The translations under genes and the position numbers were made by a program. Of a stretch of 64,000 bases of DNA, positions 52,202 to 60,733 are shown piece after piece; the stretch's first letter is position 1, and each line of letters starts with the position of its first letter. The notes beneath the pieces are model-generated. The model did not search any database. It was given only the letters and a program-made list of their open reading frames with translations, and was not told the origin of the DNA. Location: contig NZ_JAQTXM010000010.1 in the NCBI RefSeq assembly GCF_028688795.1, positions 75,427 to 139,426 of the forward strand. The letters are read 5' to 3'. Source of the stretch: Rhodoferax sp. Lineage in GTDB: Bacteria > Pseudomonadota > Gammaproteobacteria > Burkholderiales > Burkholderiaceae_C.

Positions 52202-53269
52202 ATGAGTGCCCAATGTGAAGTAACCGGCAAACGCGCCGCTGCCGCGCCAATGAGTGTGTTTGAGCGCTATCTTTCTGTATGGGTGGCCTTGTGCATCGTG
52301 GTTGGCATTGCGCTGGGGCAATTTTTTCCCGGCGTGTTCCAGGCCATTGGCCGCATGGAGGTGGCACAGGTCAACCTGCCCGTGGGCGTGCTGATCTGGG
52401 TGATGATCATCCCGATGCTGCTGAAGGTGGACTTTGGCGCCCTGGGCGAAGTGCGCCAACACATCAAGGGTATTGGTGTCACGCTGTTTGTGAACTGGCT
52501 GGTGAAACCCTTCAGCATGGCATTTTTGGCCTGGCTGTTCATTCGCACGCTGTTTGCGCCACTGCTGCCGCCTGACCAGATCGACAGCTACATTGCAGGG
52601 CTGATCTTGCTGGCGGCCGCGCCCTGCACGGCCATGGTGTTTGTTTGGAGTCGCCTCACGGGTGGCGACCCACTGTTTACCCTGTCACAAGTGGCTTTGA
52701 ATGACAGCATCATGGTGGTGGCATTTGCACCACTGGTGGCGTTCTTGCTAGGGCTTTCCAGCATCATCGTGCCGTGGGATACGCTGCTGATTTCGGTCGG
52801 CCTGTACATCGTGATCCCGGTCATCGTGGCGCAGCTGCTGCGCCGGCAATTGCTGCAAAAAGGGCAAGCGGCCTTTGATGCGGCGATGGACAACATTGGC
52901 CCATGGTCCATCACTGCGCTGCTGGCCACACTGGTGCTGCTGTTTGCGTTTCAGGGCGAGGCAATTCTGAAGCAGCCGCTCATCATTGCCCTGCTCGCTG
53001 TGCCGATTTTGATTCAAGTGCTCTTCAACTCTGGCCTGGCCTATTGGCTCAACCGCGCGGTGGGCGAAAAACATGCCATCGCCTGCCCGTCGGCCCTGAT
53101 TGGCGCCAGCAATTTCTTTGAGCTGGCGGTGGCCGCAGCCATCAGCCTGTTTGGTTTTCACTCAGGCGCGGCGCTCGCCACCGTGGTGGGCGTGTTGATT
53201 GAGGTGCCGGTGATGTTGCTGGTGGTGAACATTGTGAACCGCAGCAAAGGCTGGTACGAGCGGACTTGA
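52202..53269 (+). CDS. acr3: Arsenite efflux transporter, Acr3 family
   Basis: A 355-residue, ten-helix As(III) exporter: LSVWVALCIVVGIALGQFFP, NLPVGVLIWVMIIPMLLKVD, and the conserved Cys helix LILLAAAPCTAMVFVWSRLT. GASNFFELAVAAAISLFG is the second family signature. Last gene of the ars operon, 72 bp after arsC. Confidence 0.95.
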   Translation: MSAQCEVTGKRAAAAPMSVFERYLSVWVALCIVVGIALGQFFPGVFQAIGRMEVAQVNLPVGVLIWVMIIPMLLKVDFGALGEVRQHIKGIGVTLFVNWLVKPFSMAFLAWLFIRTLFAPLLPPDQIDSYIAGLILLAAAPCTAMVFVWSRLTGGDPLFTLSQVALNDSIMVVAFAPLVAFLLGLSSIIVPWDTLLISVGLYIVIPVIVAQLLRRQLLQKGQAAFDAAMDNIGPWSITALLATLVLLFAFQGEAILKQPLIIALLAVPILIQVLFNSGLAYWLNRAVGEKHAIACPSALIGASNFFELAVAAAISLFGFHSGAALATVVGVLIEVPVMLLVVNIVNRSKGWYERT

Positions 53270-53272
53270 TGA

Positions 53273-53335
53273 CTATCAATTAAATAGCTGCTTGCGATTA
53301 TTCAATAAGGGCTACAGGCTATTTTTCTATAAATT
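53273..53335 (+). repeat. Family repeat copy, near consensus
   Basis: AAATAGCTGCTTGCGATTATTCAATAAGGGCTACAGGCT, then ATTTTTCTATAAATTC. Begins 4 bp after the acr3 stop. Confidence 0.8.
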
Positions 53336-53460
53336 CAGGGTGACCACACCAAAAGCTGGCCCCATACGTTTTATCAACGCCTGTTGAGTCGTGGTGACCC
53401 CAAATTAAAGCCTTTGCAGGTTTTCAATTTTTTTCAAAGAAGCCATTCACAAGTGTTGCG

Positions 53461-54063
53461 CTAAAGGCTGCTCACAAACGCCGCCACGTCTGGCCGCAAG
53501 CGCGTCGGCTTGCGCTTGACCACCGTGCCCACGTTGATGCAGCACACGGCTTGCTCGCCGTCCGACAACTTAAAAAGCTGACGCAGCGCGCCCGAGCGCA
53601 TCGCCTGCCCGCTGGTCAAGCTGCTGCCAAAACCCATGCTGTGTGCACAGAGCAGAAAATTTTGAATGGCCGCCCCCACCGACACCATGCGCTCAAGCGG
53701 TTCAATGTCAGGCTCACACGGCCCCAGGCGGGCAATGGCCAGCGCCAGAAAAGGCGCGCGAAAGGCTTTCTCACGGGCCTGCTCAATTTGCTCTGGCGTG
53801 GCGTTGGCATCGCGCTCGATCAACGCCTGGCCAAACACGTCGGCCAACAAGGCGCGTTTGTCCGATGGCACCAGCACAAAACGCCAGGGCATCACCACGC
53901 CATGGTCTGGTGCAGCGGCAGCGCAGCGAAACATGTCACTCACTTGATCAGCATTGGGCCCGGGCACAGCCAGGCGCTTGGGCAAAATGTTTTGCCGGGA
54001 GGTGATCAGGGTCAGCGCAAAGCTGGCTTCGTCGCTGGGAATGGTGTCAACAGGTGGCGTCAT
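53461..54063 (-). CDS. Nitroreductase-family protein
   Basis: A 200-residue flavoprotein of the nitroreductase fold (RQNILPKRLAVPGPNADQVS; CAAAAPDHGVVMPWRFVLVP near 52; GAAIQNFLLCAHSMGFGSSL near 133). Similar to YdjA-like members. Probably an FMN-dependent NAD(P)H reductase. Divergent from the glutamine amidotransferase gene. Confidence 0.88.
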   Translation of the reverse strand: MTPPVDTIPSDEASFALTLITSRQNILPKRLAVPGPNADQVSDMFRCAAAAPDHGVVMPWRFVLVPSDKRALLADVFGQALIERDANATPEQIEQAREKAFRAPFLALAIARLGPCEPDIEPLERMVSVGAAIQNFLLCAHSMGFGSSLTSGQAMRSGALRQLFKLSDGEQAVCCINVGTVVKRKPTRLRPDVAAFVSSL

Positions 54064-54150
54064 GTGACTATGGTAGCGGCTTGCAAAGCACGCTCCATAA
54101 TGCAACCAACTCCCTCTTGCAGACCCACAACCAACTCGGACAACACGCCC

Positions 54151-54906
54151 ATGTGCGAACTGTTTGGACTCTCTTCAAAACACGCGCCGTCAGCCAGCGA
54201 CTTGCCACTGCCAGAGTTCCGCTTGCGCGGCGGTGCCATCGCCGACAACCCGGACGGCTGGGGCATTGCCTGGCGCCAAGGCACTGCGTTGCAGCTTGAA
54301 AAAGAGCCGCTCCCCGGCCACAACAGCGCACGGTTTGCAGAACTCATCGACACATTGCAGTCGGGGCTGATCCTGGCGCACATCCGCAGGGCAACTTCGC
54401 CGCCCGTCAACACGCCGGGCAACACCCACCCGTTTCTGCACACCTACTGCGACCGGCCCTGGGCCTTTGCCCACAACGGCAACGTGCCGGAGATGATGGC
54501 GGCACAAACTGCCGAATGCAACGCCATTTGCCACCCCGACGGCCAGACTGACTCGGAGTTTGCCTTTTGCCACTTGCTGCGCCACCTCACCGGCCACTAC
54601 CACTCACCCGGCACAGATGACGATTGGCTGGGCATTTTGGTAGCTATCAGCGGCCAAATTGCAGCCCATGGCAAGTTCAACTTTTTACTCTCTGACGGCA
54701 AGCTGCTGATTGCCTACGGGCATAACCGCCTGCACTACCTGCACCAGCCCGTGTCGGCGGACGCCACCCAAACCGTGGCCATGGTGGCCACCGAGCCGCT
54801 GGGCGAGCCCTCCCGCTGGACGGCGTTTGCGCCTGGTGAGCTGCGCATTTACCAGGATGGCGCGTTGCTCAAGCAGCTTTCAACCCACTCTAGCCGGCCT
54901 CAATAG
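54151..54906 (+). CDS. Class II glutamine amidotransferase (YafJ-like)
   Basis: A 251-residue Ntn-hydrolase domain with N-terminal nucleophile Cys2 (MCELFGLSSKHAPSA) and the typical NPDGWGIAWRQG, HIRRATSPPVNTPGNTHPF and WAFAHNGNVPEM motifs. No synthase domain follows, so the amidotransferase partner or acceptor is unknown. Its TAG stop lies within a repeat copy. Confidence 0.9.
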   Translation: MCELFGLSSKHAPSASDLPLPEFRLRGGAIADNPDGWGIAWRQGTALQLEKEPLPGHNSARFAELIDTLQSGLILAHIRRATSPPVNTPGNTHPFLHTYCDRPWAFAHNGNVPEMMAAQTAECNAICHPDGQTDSEFAFCHLLRHLTGHYHSPGTDDDWLGILVAISGQIAAHGKFNFLLSDGKLLIAYGHNRLHYLHQPVSADATQTVAMVATEPLGEPSRWTAFAPGELRIYQDGALLKQLSTHSSRPQ

Positions 54907-54968
54907 CTATTTAATTTATAGCTACTAGCGCAATCAATATATGGGCTAGAGGCTATTTTTATATATGA
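54903..54968 (+). repeat. Family repeat copy
   Basis: ATAGCTATTTAATTTATAGCTACTAGCGC ... ATGGGCTAGAGGCTATTTTT. It supplies the stop codon of the amidotransferase gene and ends 5 bp before the sigma factor start, so it may influence the latter's expression. Confidence 0.75.
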
Positions 54969-54972
54969 AATC

Positions 54973-55509
54973 ATGAACTGTCTGACAAACGCCTGGGCCG
55001 CCCACTCAGGGGAACTGCGAGGCTGGTTGCGCCAGCGCGTGAGCAGCCCAGCCGAGGCCGACGACCTGCTGCAAGACCTGTTCATCAAGGCGCTGCGCCA
55101 GGGCGACCGCTTTTGTGACCTGCACAACGCGCGCGCCTGGCTGTTTGAAGTGGCCCGCAACACCCTCACCGACCACCTGCGCGTGCACCGCGACACCGTT
55201 GAATTGCCCGACGACCTGGCGCAAAACGTGGATGATGTTGACACCGTGGACGTGCTCACCGCCTGCCTGCCCCGGGTGCTGTCCGAGCTAAGCCCGCAAG
55301 ACCGCGACGCCATCACCGCCTGCGACCTGCACGGCATGAGCCAGGCCGACTTTGCTGCTGCGCATGGCCTGAGCCTGAGCGCCGCCAAATCCCGCGTGCA
55401 ACGCGCCCGCGTGCGGTTAAAGGCGCAGATGTCGGTGGCGTGCCAGGTCAGGCTGGACGACACCGGCCGTGTGACCGACTTTGTGCCGCGCAACCCCAGC
55501 TCACCATGA
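54973..55509 (+). CDS. Sigma-70 family (ECF/SigZ-like) RNA polymerase sigma factor
   Basis: A 178-residue sigma factor: region 2 (EADDLLQDLFIKALRQGDRF, NARAWLFEVARNTLTDHLRV) and region 4 (GMSQADFAAAHGLSLSAAKS, RVQRARVRLKAQM), plus a short tail with one Cys (VACQVRLDDTGRVTDFVP) like SigZ. No anti-sigma gene is adjacent, so control must be elsewhere or by the tail. Its 3' end overlaps the convergent LysR gene. Confidence 0.9.
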   Translation: MNCLTNAWAAHSGELRGWLRQRVSSPAEADDLLQDLFIKALRQGDRFCDLHNARAWLFEVARNTLTDHLRVHRDTVELPDDLAQNVDDVDTVDVLTACLPRVLSELSPQDRDAITACDLHGMSQADFAAAHGLSLSAAKSRVQRARVRLKAQMSVACQVRLDDTGRVTDFVPRNPSSP

Positions 55510-56400
55510 CGGCCCGCGCCCGGCGAGTTGCCCAGCCAAAAAATCAATCAGCATCCTGACCTTGGCCGACACGTGTTTTCGGGTCGGGTACACCGCATGA
55601 ATGCCCAGCTCGCCAGAGCGAAACAGGGGCATCAATTCCACCAGCGTGCCTGCAGCCAAATCTGACCCGACCAGAAAAGTGGGCTGCAATATCACCCCTT
55701 GGTGCGCCAGCGCGGCAGCGCGGCAGGTGTCGCCGCTGTTGGTTCGAATACACGGCCGGGTGGTGACGCTCACCTGCCCTTGCGGCCCATCAAAGCGCCA
55801 GTCGTCCCTGCCCGACCAATAGCTGTAGGCAATCACCTCGTGCTGGGCCAGTTCACTCGGGTGTGTGGGCATGCCGTGTGCCGCCAGGTACTGCGGCGAC
55901 GCGCACATCACCAAACGTGTGCGGCTTAACTGCCGGCTCACCAGGCTTGACGCCTCCAGCGTGCCGATGCGAATGGCCAGGTCGTAGCCGTCCTCCACCA
56001 GATCCACCACCCGGTCAGACAGCGTGATGTCCAGCGTGACGCGCGGGTTTTGCGCCTTGAACACGCCCCACAGCGGCGCCAGGTGCAAGATACCAAAGGT
56101 CACCGGGGCGTTGATGCGCAGCAGGCCGCTGGCCAGGTCGCTGCGCGACGTGACCTCAGACTCAGCCTCGTCCAGCTCGGCCAGCAGCGCTTTGCTGCGG
56201 GTGTAAAACACTTGGCCTTCTTCGGTCAGCGACAGCCGCCGCGTGGTGCGGTGCAGCAGCCGCACGCCCAGGCGGGTTTCCATGTCCACCACGTAGCGCG
56301 ACGCAGCCGCCTTGGATAAATTCAGCGCATCAGCCGCTTTGACAAAGCTGCCCGCATCCACCACGGCGTTGAAGGTCTGCATTTCAAGGAATCGGTCCAC
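55501..56400 (-). CDS. LysR-family transcriptional regulator
   Basis: A 299-residue regulator; helix-turn-helix AGSFVKAADALNLSKAAASR, effector domain DLASGLLRINAPVTFGILHL. It is divergent from the dioxygenase-esterase pair (118 bp), which it probably controls. Confidence 0.92.
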   Translation of the reverse strand: MDRFLEMQTFNAVVDAGSFVKAADALNLSKAAASRYVVDMETRLGVRLLHRTTRRLSLTEEGQVFYTRSKALLAELDEAESEVTSRSDLASGLLRINAPVTFGILHLAPLWGVFKAQNPRVTLDITLSDRVVDLVEDGYDLAIRIGTLEASSLVSRQLSRTRLVMCASPQYLAAHGMPTHPSELAQHEVIAYSYWSGRDDWRFDGPQGQVSVTTRPCIRTNSGDTCRAAALAHQGVILQPTFLVGSDLAAGTLVELMPLFRSGELGIHAVYPTRKHVSAKVRMLIDFLAGQLAGRGPSW

Positions 56401-56518
56401 TGTCTCTCCTGGTGAAACAATTAATATAAATTTAATGCGTTTATCTTCTTGCGATAGTTTAATAAAGTACAGCCCATGCCTGACGCAATGCCGCGCCGGC
56501 CCCTTGAAGGATCACACC

Positions 56519-57301
56519 ATGCATCAAGCCCCTGTCTTTTTTATCTCGCACGGCGCGCCCACCTTTGCCATTGAGCCCGGTCTGCTGGGCCCTGCTTTAG
56601 GCAAACTCGGTCAGCAACTCTCACAAACCAAAGCCGTGCTGGTGGTGTCACCCCACTGGCAAACGCGTGAGGTGCAGGTGATGAGCACCGCCAAACCAGA
56701 AACCGTGCATGACTTTGGCGGCTTTCCGGCCGCACTGTACAAGCTGCGCTACCCCGCCAGCGGCCAGCCCGACCTCGCCAAAGAAGCCGCGCGGCTGCTG
56801 ACAGAAGCCGGTTTTGCCAACACCTTTGACGATCAGCGCGGGCTGGACCACGGCGCCTGGGTGCCGATGATGCACTTGTTGCCCGACGCTAATGTGCCGG
56901 TGTTTCAGGTGTCGATGCCGCGCACACTGACCACCGCGCAGGCGCTGAAACTGGGCCAGGCGTTAGCCCCGCTGCGCGCGCAGGGGGTGGTCATCTTGGC
57001 CTCTGGCAGCATGACGCACAACCTGTATGAATTCAGCCCGTATGCCACGCGGGCAGAACCTTATGTGCAGGAATTTGCCGCCTGGGTGCGCGCCGCCGTG
57101 CAGGCCAAGGCCACGGATTCATTGGTGGCTTACCGCGAACTTGCCCCACACGCCCAGCGCGCCCACCCATCTGAAGAGCACTTTTTGCCGCTGCTGGTGG
57201 CGCATGGTGCCCGTGGTGACGACGAAGTGCATGTGATTGACGAGAGCGTCGAGCACGGCATGTTGTCGATGGAATCGTATGTGTGGGGAATGCCAGCATG
57301 A
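56519..57301 (+). CDS. DODA/LigB-type extradiol dioxygenase
   Basis: A 260-residue protein of the YgiD/4,5-DOPA-dioxygenase family: VFFISHGAPTFAIEPGLLG, VVSPHWQTREVQVM, GLDHGAWVPMMHL and LASGSMTHNLYEF, which contain the presumed metal ligands (His, His, His). Opens catecholic rings or a related substrate. First gene of a pair, overlapping the esterase gene by 4 bp. Confidence 0.9.
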   Translation: MHQAPVFFISHGAPTFAIEPGLLGPALGKLGQQLSQTKAVLVVSPHWQTREVQVMSTAKPETVHDFGGFPAALYKLRYPASGQPDLAKEAARLLTEAGFANTFDDQRGLDHGAWVPMMHLLPDANVPVFQVSMPRTLTTAQALKLGQALAPLRAQGVVILASGSMTHNLYEFSPYATRAEPYVQEFAAWVRAAVQAKATDSLVAYRELAPHAQRAHPSEEHFLPLLVAHGARGDDEVHVIDESVEHGMLSMESYVWGMPA

Positions 57302-57993
57302 ACACCGCACCTGTACAACCCGGCGAATTACAAACCGGCACGCCCATGGGCCTGGCTTTTCGGCTGATTCAACCCGCGCCCGCCCAAGCGCGCCGCTGCG
57401 TGATCTTGTTGCACGGTGTGGGCAGCAACGAGGCCGATATGGTCAGCCTGGCCATCGGCATGAGCCCGGACACCCTGGTCATCCTGACGCGTGGCCCACT
57501 GACTTTGGGCCCCGGCCAATACGCCTGGTTTCGCGTGGCATTTGGCGCCAACGGACCCAGCCCCAACATCGAAGAAGCTGAGCGCAGCCGCCTGACGCTG
57601 GTGCATTTTGTGCAGCAGGTGCAGGCCACCTACGGCATAACGCCTGCCAATACGGTCATCGCCGGATTCAGCCAGGGCGGCATCATGAGCACCAGCGTGG
57701 GCTTGAGCGCGCCAGACATCGTGGCTGGGTTTGGCCTGCTGTCGGGTCGCATCCTGCCGGAACTGGCGCCGCACCTGGCACCGCAGGCGCAGTTGGCCAA
57801 GCTGAAAGTATTTGTCGGCCACGGCGAAGATGACCGGGTGCTGCCCGTGGCCTGGGCGCACAAGTCTGATGCCTGGCTCACTGAGTTGGGTGTACCGCAC
57901 GAGCTGCACCTGTACCCGATGGACCACGGCATCAGCAACGAGATCCACGCTGACTTTTTGACCTGGCTGGCTGGCGTATGGCCGAAGCCTTGA
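57298..57993 (+). CDS. Alpha/beta hydrolase (carboxylesterase/phospholipase-like)
   Basis: A 231-residue serine hydrolase: VILLHGVGSNEADMVSLAIG, nucleophile elbow IAGFSQGGIMSTSVGL, acid in GHGEDDRVLPV, and His in YPMDHGISNEI. Similar to the YpfH/short-chain carboxylesterase group. ATGA overlap with the dioxygenase indicates coupling. Confidence 0.9.
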   Translation: MNTAPVQPGELQTGTPMGLAFRLIQPAPAQARRCVILLHGVGSNEADMVSLAIGMSPDTLVILTRGPLTLGPGQYAWFRVAFGANGPSPNIEEAERSRLTLVHFVQQVQATYGITPANTVIAGFSQGGIMSTSVGLSAPDIVAGFGLLSGRILPELAPHLAPQAQLAKLKVFVGHGEDDRVLPVAWAHKSDAWLTELGVPHELHLYPMDHGISNEIHADFLTWLAGVWPKP

Positions 57994-58006
57994 GCGCAGC
58001 CACACC

Positions 58007-58524
58007 ATGACCGAGTCCAACTTTCAAACCGACATGACCACGCGCTACGGTGCCGCGCGTGCGATCGTGCCCGATGCGACCACGCTGGTGCGTTGCGGTG
58101 GGGCGTGGGCGCGTGCCAGATGCCGTGCTAACCCTGGCCATTGGCGCCGACAAAACAGCCAGCGAGCACTTCAAACACACGCCACCCAGCCCGCTGGAGC
58201 TTGAAAACGCCATCGTCACCGTGGAGGACGAAGTCACCCGCGCGCGCGACTTGATGCCAGCCGGTGCCCGCATCTGCACCACCGACCCGGCCATCCGCGA
58301 GATTGCGCTCCTATCAGGCGTATCAGGCTTGACCGAAGGCGAGCCCCTGCGCCTGTCGCTGGACGCCATGGAGCGCACATTTAACCGGCTCACACAGGTG
58401 TCACTCGGTCGGCCCGCCGTTTGAAGGCCTGCCTGCCAGCAACACCTTTGCCGCCACGCTGCTGATCCTGCGCGAGTTCATGCATCACCTGCAGTTTGCT
58501 GACATCACCGTGCTTGAGCACTAG
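58007..58524 (+). pseudogene. Broken gene of unknown family
   Basis: Begins MTESNFQTDMTTRYGAARAI, shifts frame within a GC-rich stretch near 58100, continues as VLTLAIGADKTASEHFKHTP and IVTVEDEVTRARDLMPAGAR, and after LTQVSLGRPA shifts again to NTFAATLLILREFMHHLQFA and a TAG stop. Two frameshifts make it nonfunctional unless sequencing errors are involved. Family not identified with confidence. Confidence 0.65.
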
Positions 58525-58540
58525 AGCGACTGAGGTTTAT

Positions 58541-58606
58541 TACTTCTATTTTGATAGCTTCTTGCGCATGTATTACCTGGGCTAGAGGCTGATTTTGCTT
58601 ATAACT
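58541..58606 (+). repeat. Family repeat copy
   Basis: TTGATAGCTTCTTGCGCATGTATTACCTGGGCTAGAGGC followed by an AT-rich end, after the broken gene. Confidence 0.7.
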
Positions 58607-58797
58607 TTTCAGTGTGTGCTGCCCGCCTAGAATGGCCGCATGCCCAAAGAAGCCCAAGCCCGCAGGCGCAGGTGGATGCGATGGGCAACAACTTTGACTG
58701 TTGCCGCGGACCCAAAAATTAGTTGCCCGAGTGCGGGGCTTAGGCGCAAAACCACCTTGATTGCAAAACAAACAGATTCAGCCATACTTAGCCTCAC

Positions 58798-59034
58798 CAT
58801 GCCAACAGTCCTTCGTATCGGCCCGTACCGATTTTTCTTCTACGCAACGAGAATGATGAGCCGCACCATATTCATGTGCAGCAAGACCGTATGTTGGCAA
58901 AATTTTGGCTCCAGCCGGTGTCGCTTGCCCACAGCACCGGGTTTTCGCCGCAGGATTTGAGCAAGCTTCTGACCCTGGTAGAAGCCAATCAATCAACTTT
59001 TGTGGAGGCCTGGAATGAGTTCTTTCATGTTTAA
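58798..59034 (+). pseudogene. DUF4160 gene with frameshift
   Basis: MPTVLRIGPYRFFFY is the DUF4160 start; the frame is lost near 58843 (TACGCAACGAG), while the shifted frame continues NENDEPHHIHVQQDRMLAKF and SLAHSTGFSPQDLSKLLTLV to a TAA at 59032. One base is probably missing. DUF4160 pairs with DUF2442 in toxin-antitoxin-like modules; the toxin-like half appears dead here. Confidence 0.7.
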
Positions 59035-59287
59035 AGTTCAACCCAAAGCGATGGCCATCGTTTGTTCGGATGACGAATTGAGGGTATCTCTCACGGACGG
59101 GCGGACGCTGTCGGTTCCTCTGGCCTGGTTCCCGAGGCTGGCGCACGCAACACACACGGAGCGGGCCGACTACGAAATACTGGGCGACGGTGAGGGCATT
59201 CACTGGCCTCAGGTGGACGAAGATATTTCAGTTGTGGGCTTGCTGGCTGGTCAACCGTCCGTAGAAGTCAAAGCCGCATTTGCGTGA
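59015..59287 (+). CDS. DUF2442 protein
   Basis: A 90-residue protein (MAIVCSDDELRVSLTDGRTL, SVPLAWFPRLAHATHTERAD, GIHWPQVDEDISVVGLL), the normal partner of DUF4160. It overlaps the DUF4160 remnant by 20 bp. If the toxin-like partner is dead, this gene may be on the way to loss. An internal ATG at 59027 is also possible. Confidence 0.75.
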   Translation: MSSFMFKVQPKAMAIVCSDDELRVSLTDGRTLSVPLAWFPRLAHATHTERADYEILGDGEGIHWPQVDEDISVVGLLAGQPSVEVKAAFA

Positions 59288-59440
59288 TTCTGAACACATC
59301 GGAAGTCGTCTGCTCATAGTGTCATCGTCGTTGCCGATTAATGCCGACCAAGCCCCCCGCGCGCGAGTTTGACCCGGGGCTTGATACGCCGTTATGGAAC
59401 TGGGAACCATCGAGAGCTTGAATTGATTGCCCGAAAAAAG

Positions 59441-59502
59441 CCATCTATTTCATAGCTTCTTGCGCAGATAAATAAAGGGCTACAGCCCGTTTTTACATCA
59501 AT
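59441..59502 (+). repeat. Family repeat copy
   Basis: TTCATAGCTTCTTGCGCAGATAAATAAAGGGCTACAGCCCGTTTTT. Lies in the 230-bp gap (59288-59518) that otherwise shows no gene. Confidence 0.75.
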
Positions 59503-59518
59503 ATGTAAGGCCTGTGAC

Positions 59519-59998
59519 CTACTTTTGCACCTGCCGCCGCACATGCCCCAGCAGCCCCTCACACGCATCCTCCACCAAATCCAGCACGGTCTCGAACCCG
59601 TCCGCACCTTCGTAATACGGGTCGGGCACCACGGTGGCATCAAACGTCTGGCAGAACTCGGTCAGGCGGCGCAGTTTGTGCTGGTGTTCTGGCGGACAGT
59701 CGCCTTGCAGCAGGGCCAGGTTGTCCCAATCCATGGCCAGAATCAGGTCAAACTTGGCGTAGTCGGCGTCTTGCACCTGGCGGGCGCGCAGGGCCGACAG
59801 GTCATAACCCCGCAAATACGCGTGCGACTGCGAGCGCTCGTCTGGCGCACTGCCGGGGTGGTAGTTGTGTGTGCCGGCCGAATCCACCTTGACCGCATCT
59901 GACAGGCCCGCCAACAACACCTTTTTTTGGAACACGCCGTCAGCCGTGGGGCTGCGGCAAATATTTCCCATACACACAAAAAGAACCGAATAGGTCAT
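59519..59998 (-). CDS. Low-molecular-weight protein-tyrosine phosphatase
   Basis: A 159-residue phosphatase with the N-terminal P-loop VLFVCMGNICRSPTADGVF (Cys9, Arg15) and the acid loop VVPDPYYEGADGF. Acts on tyrosine phosphate in proteins, or on small phosphomonoesters. Stands alone between two repeat copies. Confidence 0.93.
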   Translation of the reverse strand: MTYSVLFVCMGNICRSPTADGVFQKKVLLAGLSDAVKVDSAGTHNYHPGSAPDERSQSHAYLRGYDLSALRARQVQDADYAKFDLILAMDWDNLALLQGDCPPEHQHKLRRLTEFCQTFDATVVPDPYYEGADGFETVLDLVEDACEGLLGHVRRQVQK

Positions 59999-60015
59999 AG
60001 GTTTTCTTCACGCAA

Positions 60016-60078
60016 AATACTATGTTTTTTATAGCTACTAGCGCAATATTTACGTGCGCTATAGCCTCATTTTATTCA
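60016..60078 (+). repeat. Family repeat copy
   Basis: TTATAGCTACTAGCGCAATATTTACGTGCGCTATAGCCTC and an AT-rich end, between the phosphatase start and the rhodanese stop. Confidence 0.7.
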
Positions 60079-60092
60079 AACAGTTTCAGCGC

Positions 60093-60566
60093 TCAGTGGC
60101 TGACTGAGCCGGTGGCCTTGGCGGCAGCGTCCAGACCGCCTTTGGCTTTCCACTCGGCAAACCCACCTTGCAAAATGCGCACATTGTCATAGCCTGCCAC
60201 ACGCAGCGCAAACCCCGCCTGGGCTGACAGTGAGCCGGTGTTGCAGTACAGCAGCACGGGTTTGTCTTTGGGGATGCGGCTGCGCTCGGCCAGCGCGCGA
60301 CGCCACTCGATGTTGATGGCGTTGGGGATGTGGTCTTTGGCAAACTGGGTGGCGTCGCGGGCGTCAATCACCACAAATTTCTGCCAGTCGTCCCTGGGAA
60401 TTTGCTCGGGGAAGATGGTGGCGCCGCCATAGTCCACGAAGTCAAGGTAGGCCTCCATGGCGTCAATCGCGGCTTTGTCTTGCGCCAGGGCCGTAACGGG
60501 AGCGGCGTTGAGGGCCAGGGCGGCCAGCCCCGCGACGACGAGGCGGCGGCAAAGAAAATTTTTCAT
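60093..60566 (-). CDS. Exported rhodanese-like protein
   Basis: A 157-residue protein with a signal peptide (RRLVVAGLAALALNAAPVTA) and a rhodanese domain: VVIDARDATQFAKDHIPNAI and active loop LLYCNTGSLSAQAG (Cys about 109). Divergent from the sterol-desaturase-family gene; the shared promoter region holds a sequence identical over 12 bp to the operator of the ArsR-rhodanese regulator at 63073. Confidence 0.88.
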   Translation of the reverse strand: MKNFLCRRLVVAGLAALALNAAPVTALAQDKAAIDAMEAYLDFVDYGGATIFPEQIPRDDWQKFVVIDARDATQFAKDHIPNAINIEWRRALAERSRIPKDKPVLLYCNTGSLSAQAGFALRVAGYDNVRILQGGFAEWKAKGGLDAAAKATGSVSH

Positions 60567-60636
60567 AGGGTGATTTGTCCAGGGTTGGGGGCTTGGAAAT
60601 TGTCCACGTTTTTGTGATTTTAACCAACGATCTAAC

Positions 60637-60659
60637 AATCGAACGATTATTAGAATGTA
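60637..60659. promoter_or_regulatory. Candidate ArsR-rhodanese operator
   Basis: Contains TATTAGAATGTA, identical over 12 bp to the minus strand of the promoter at 63770-63781, in the gap between the divergent rhodanese and sterol-desaturase-family genes. Confidence 0.5.
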
Positions 60660-60733
60660 GCACTAGAATCACGCGACGACGCAGACACATCTGCTTGCAT
60701 GCCAACCTGAACCCGGCACAAATGGAGACCCCA

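Noticed and set aside
53336..53402. Inverted repeat GGGTGACCAC ... GTGGTGACCC
   Set aside because: One mismatch and a loop of about 40 nt; no gene context that suggests a function.
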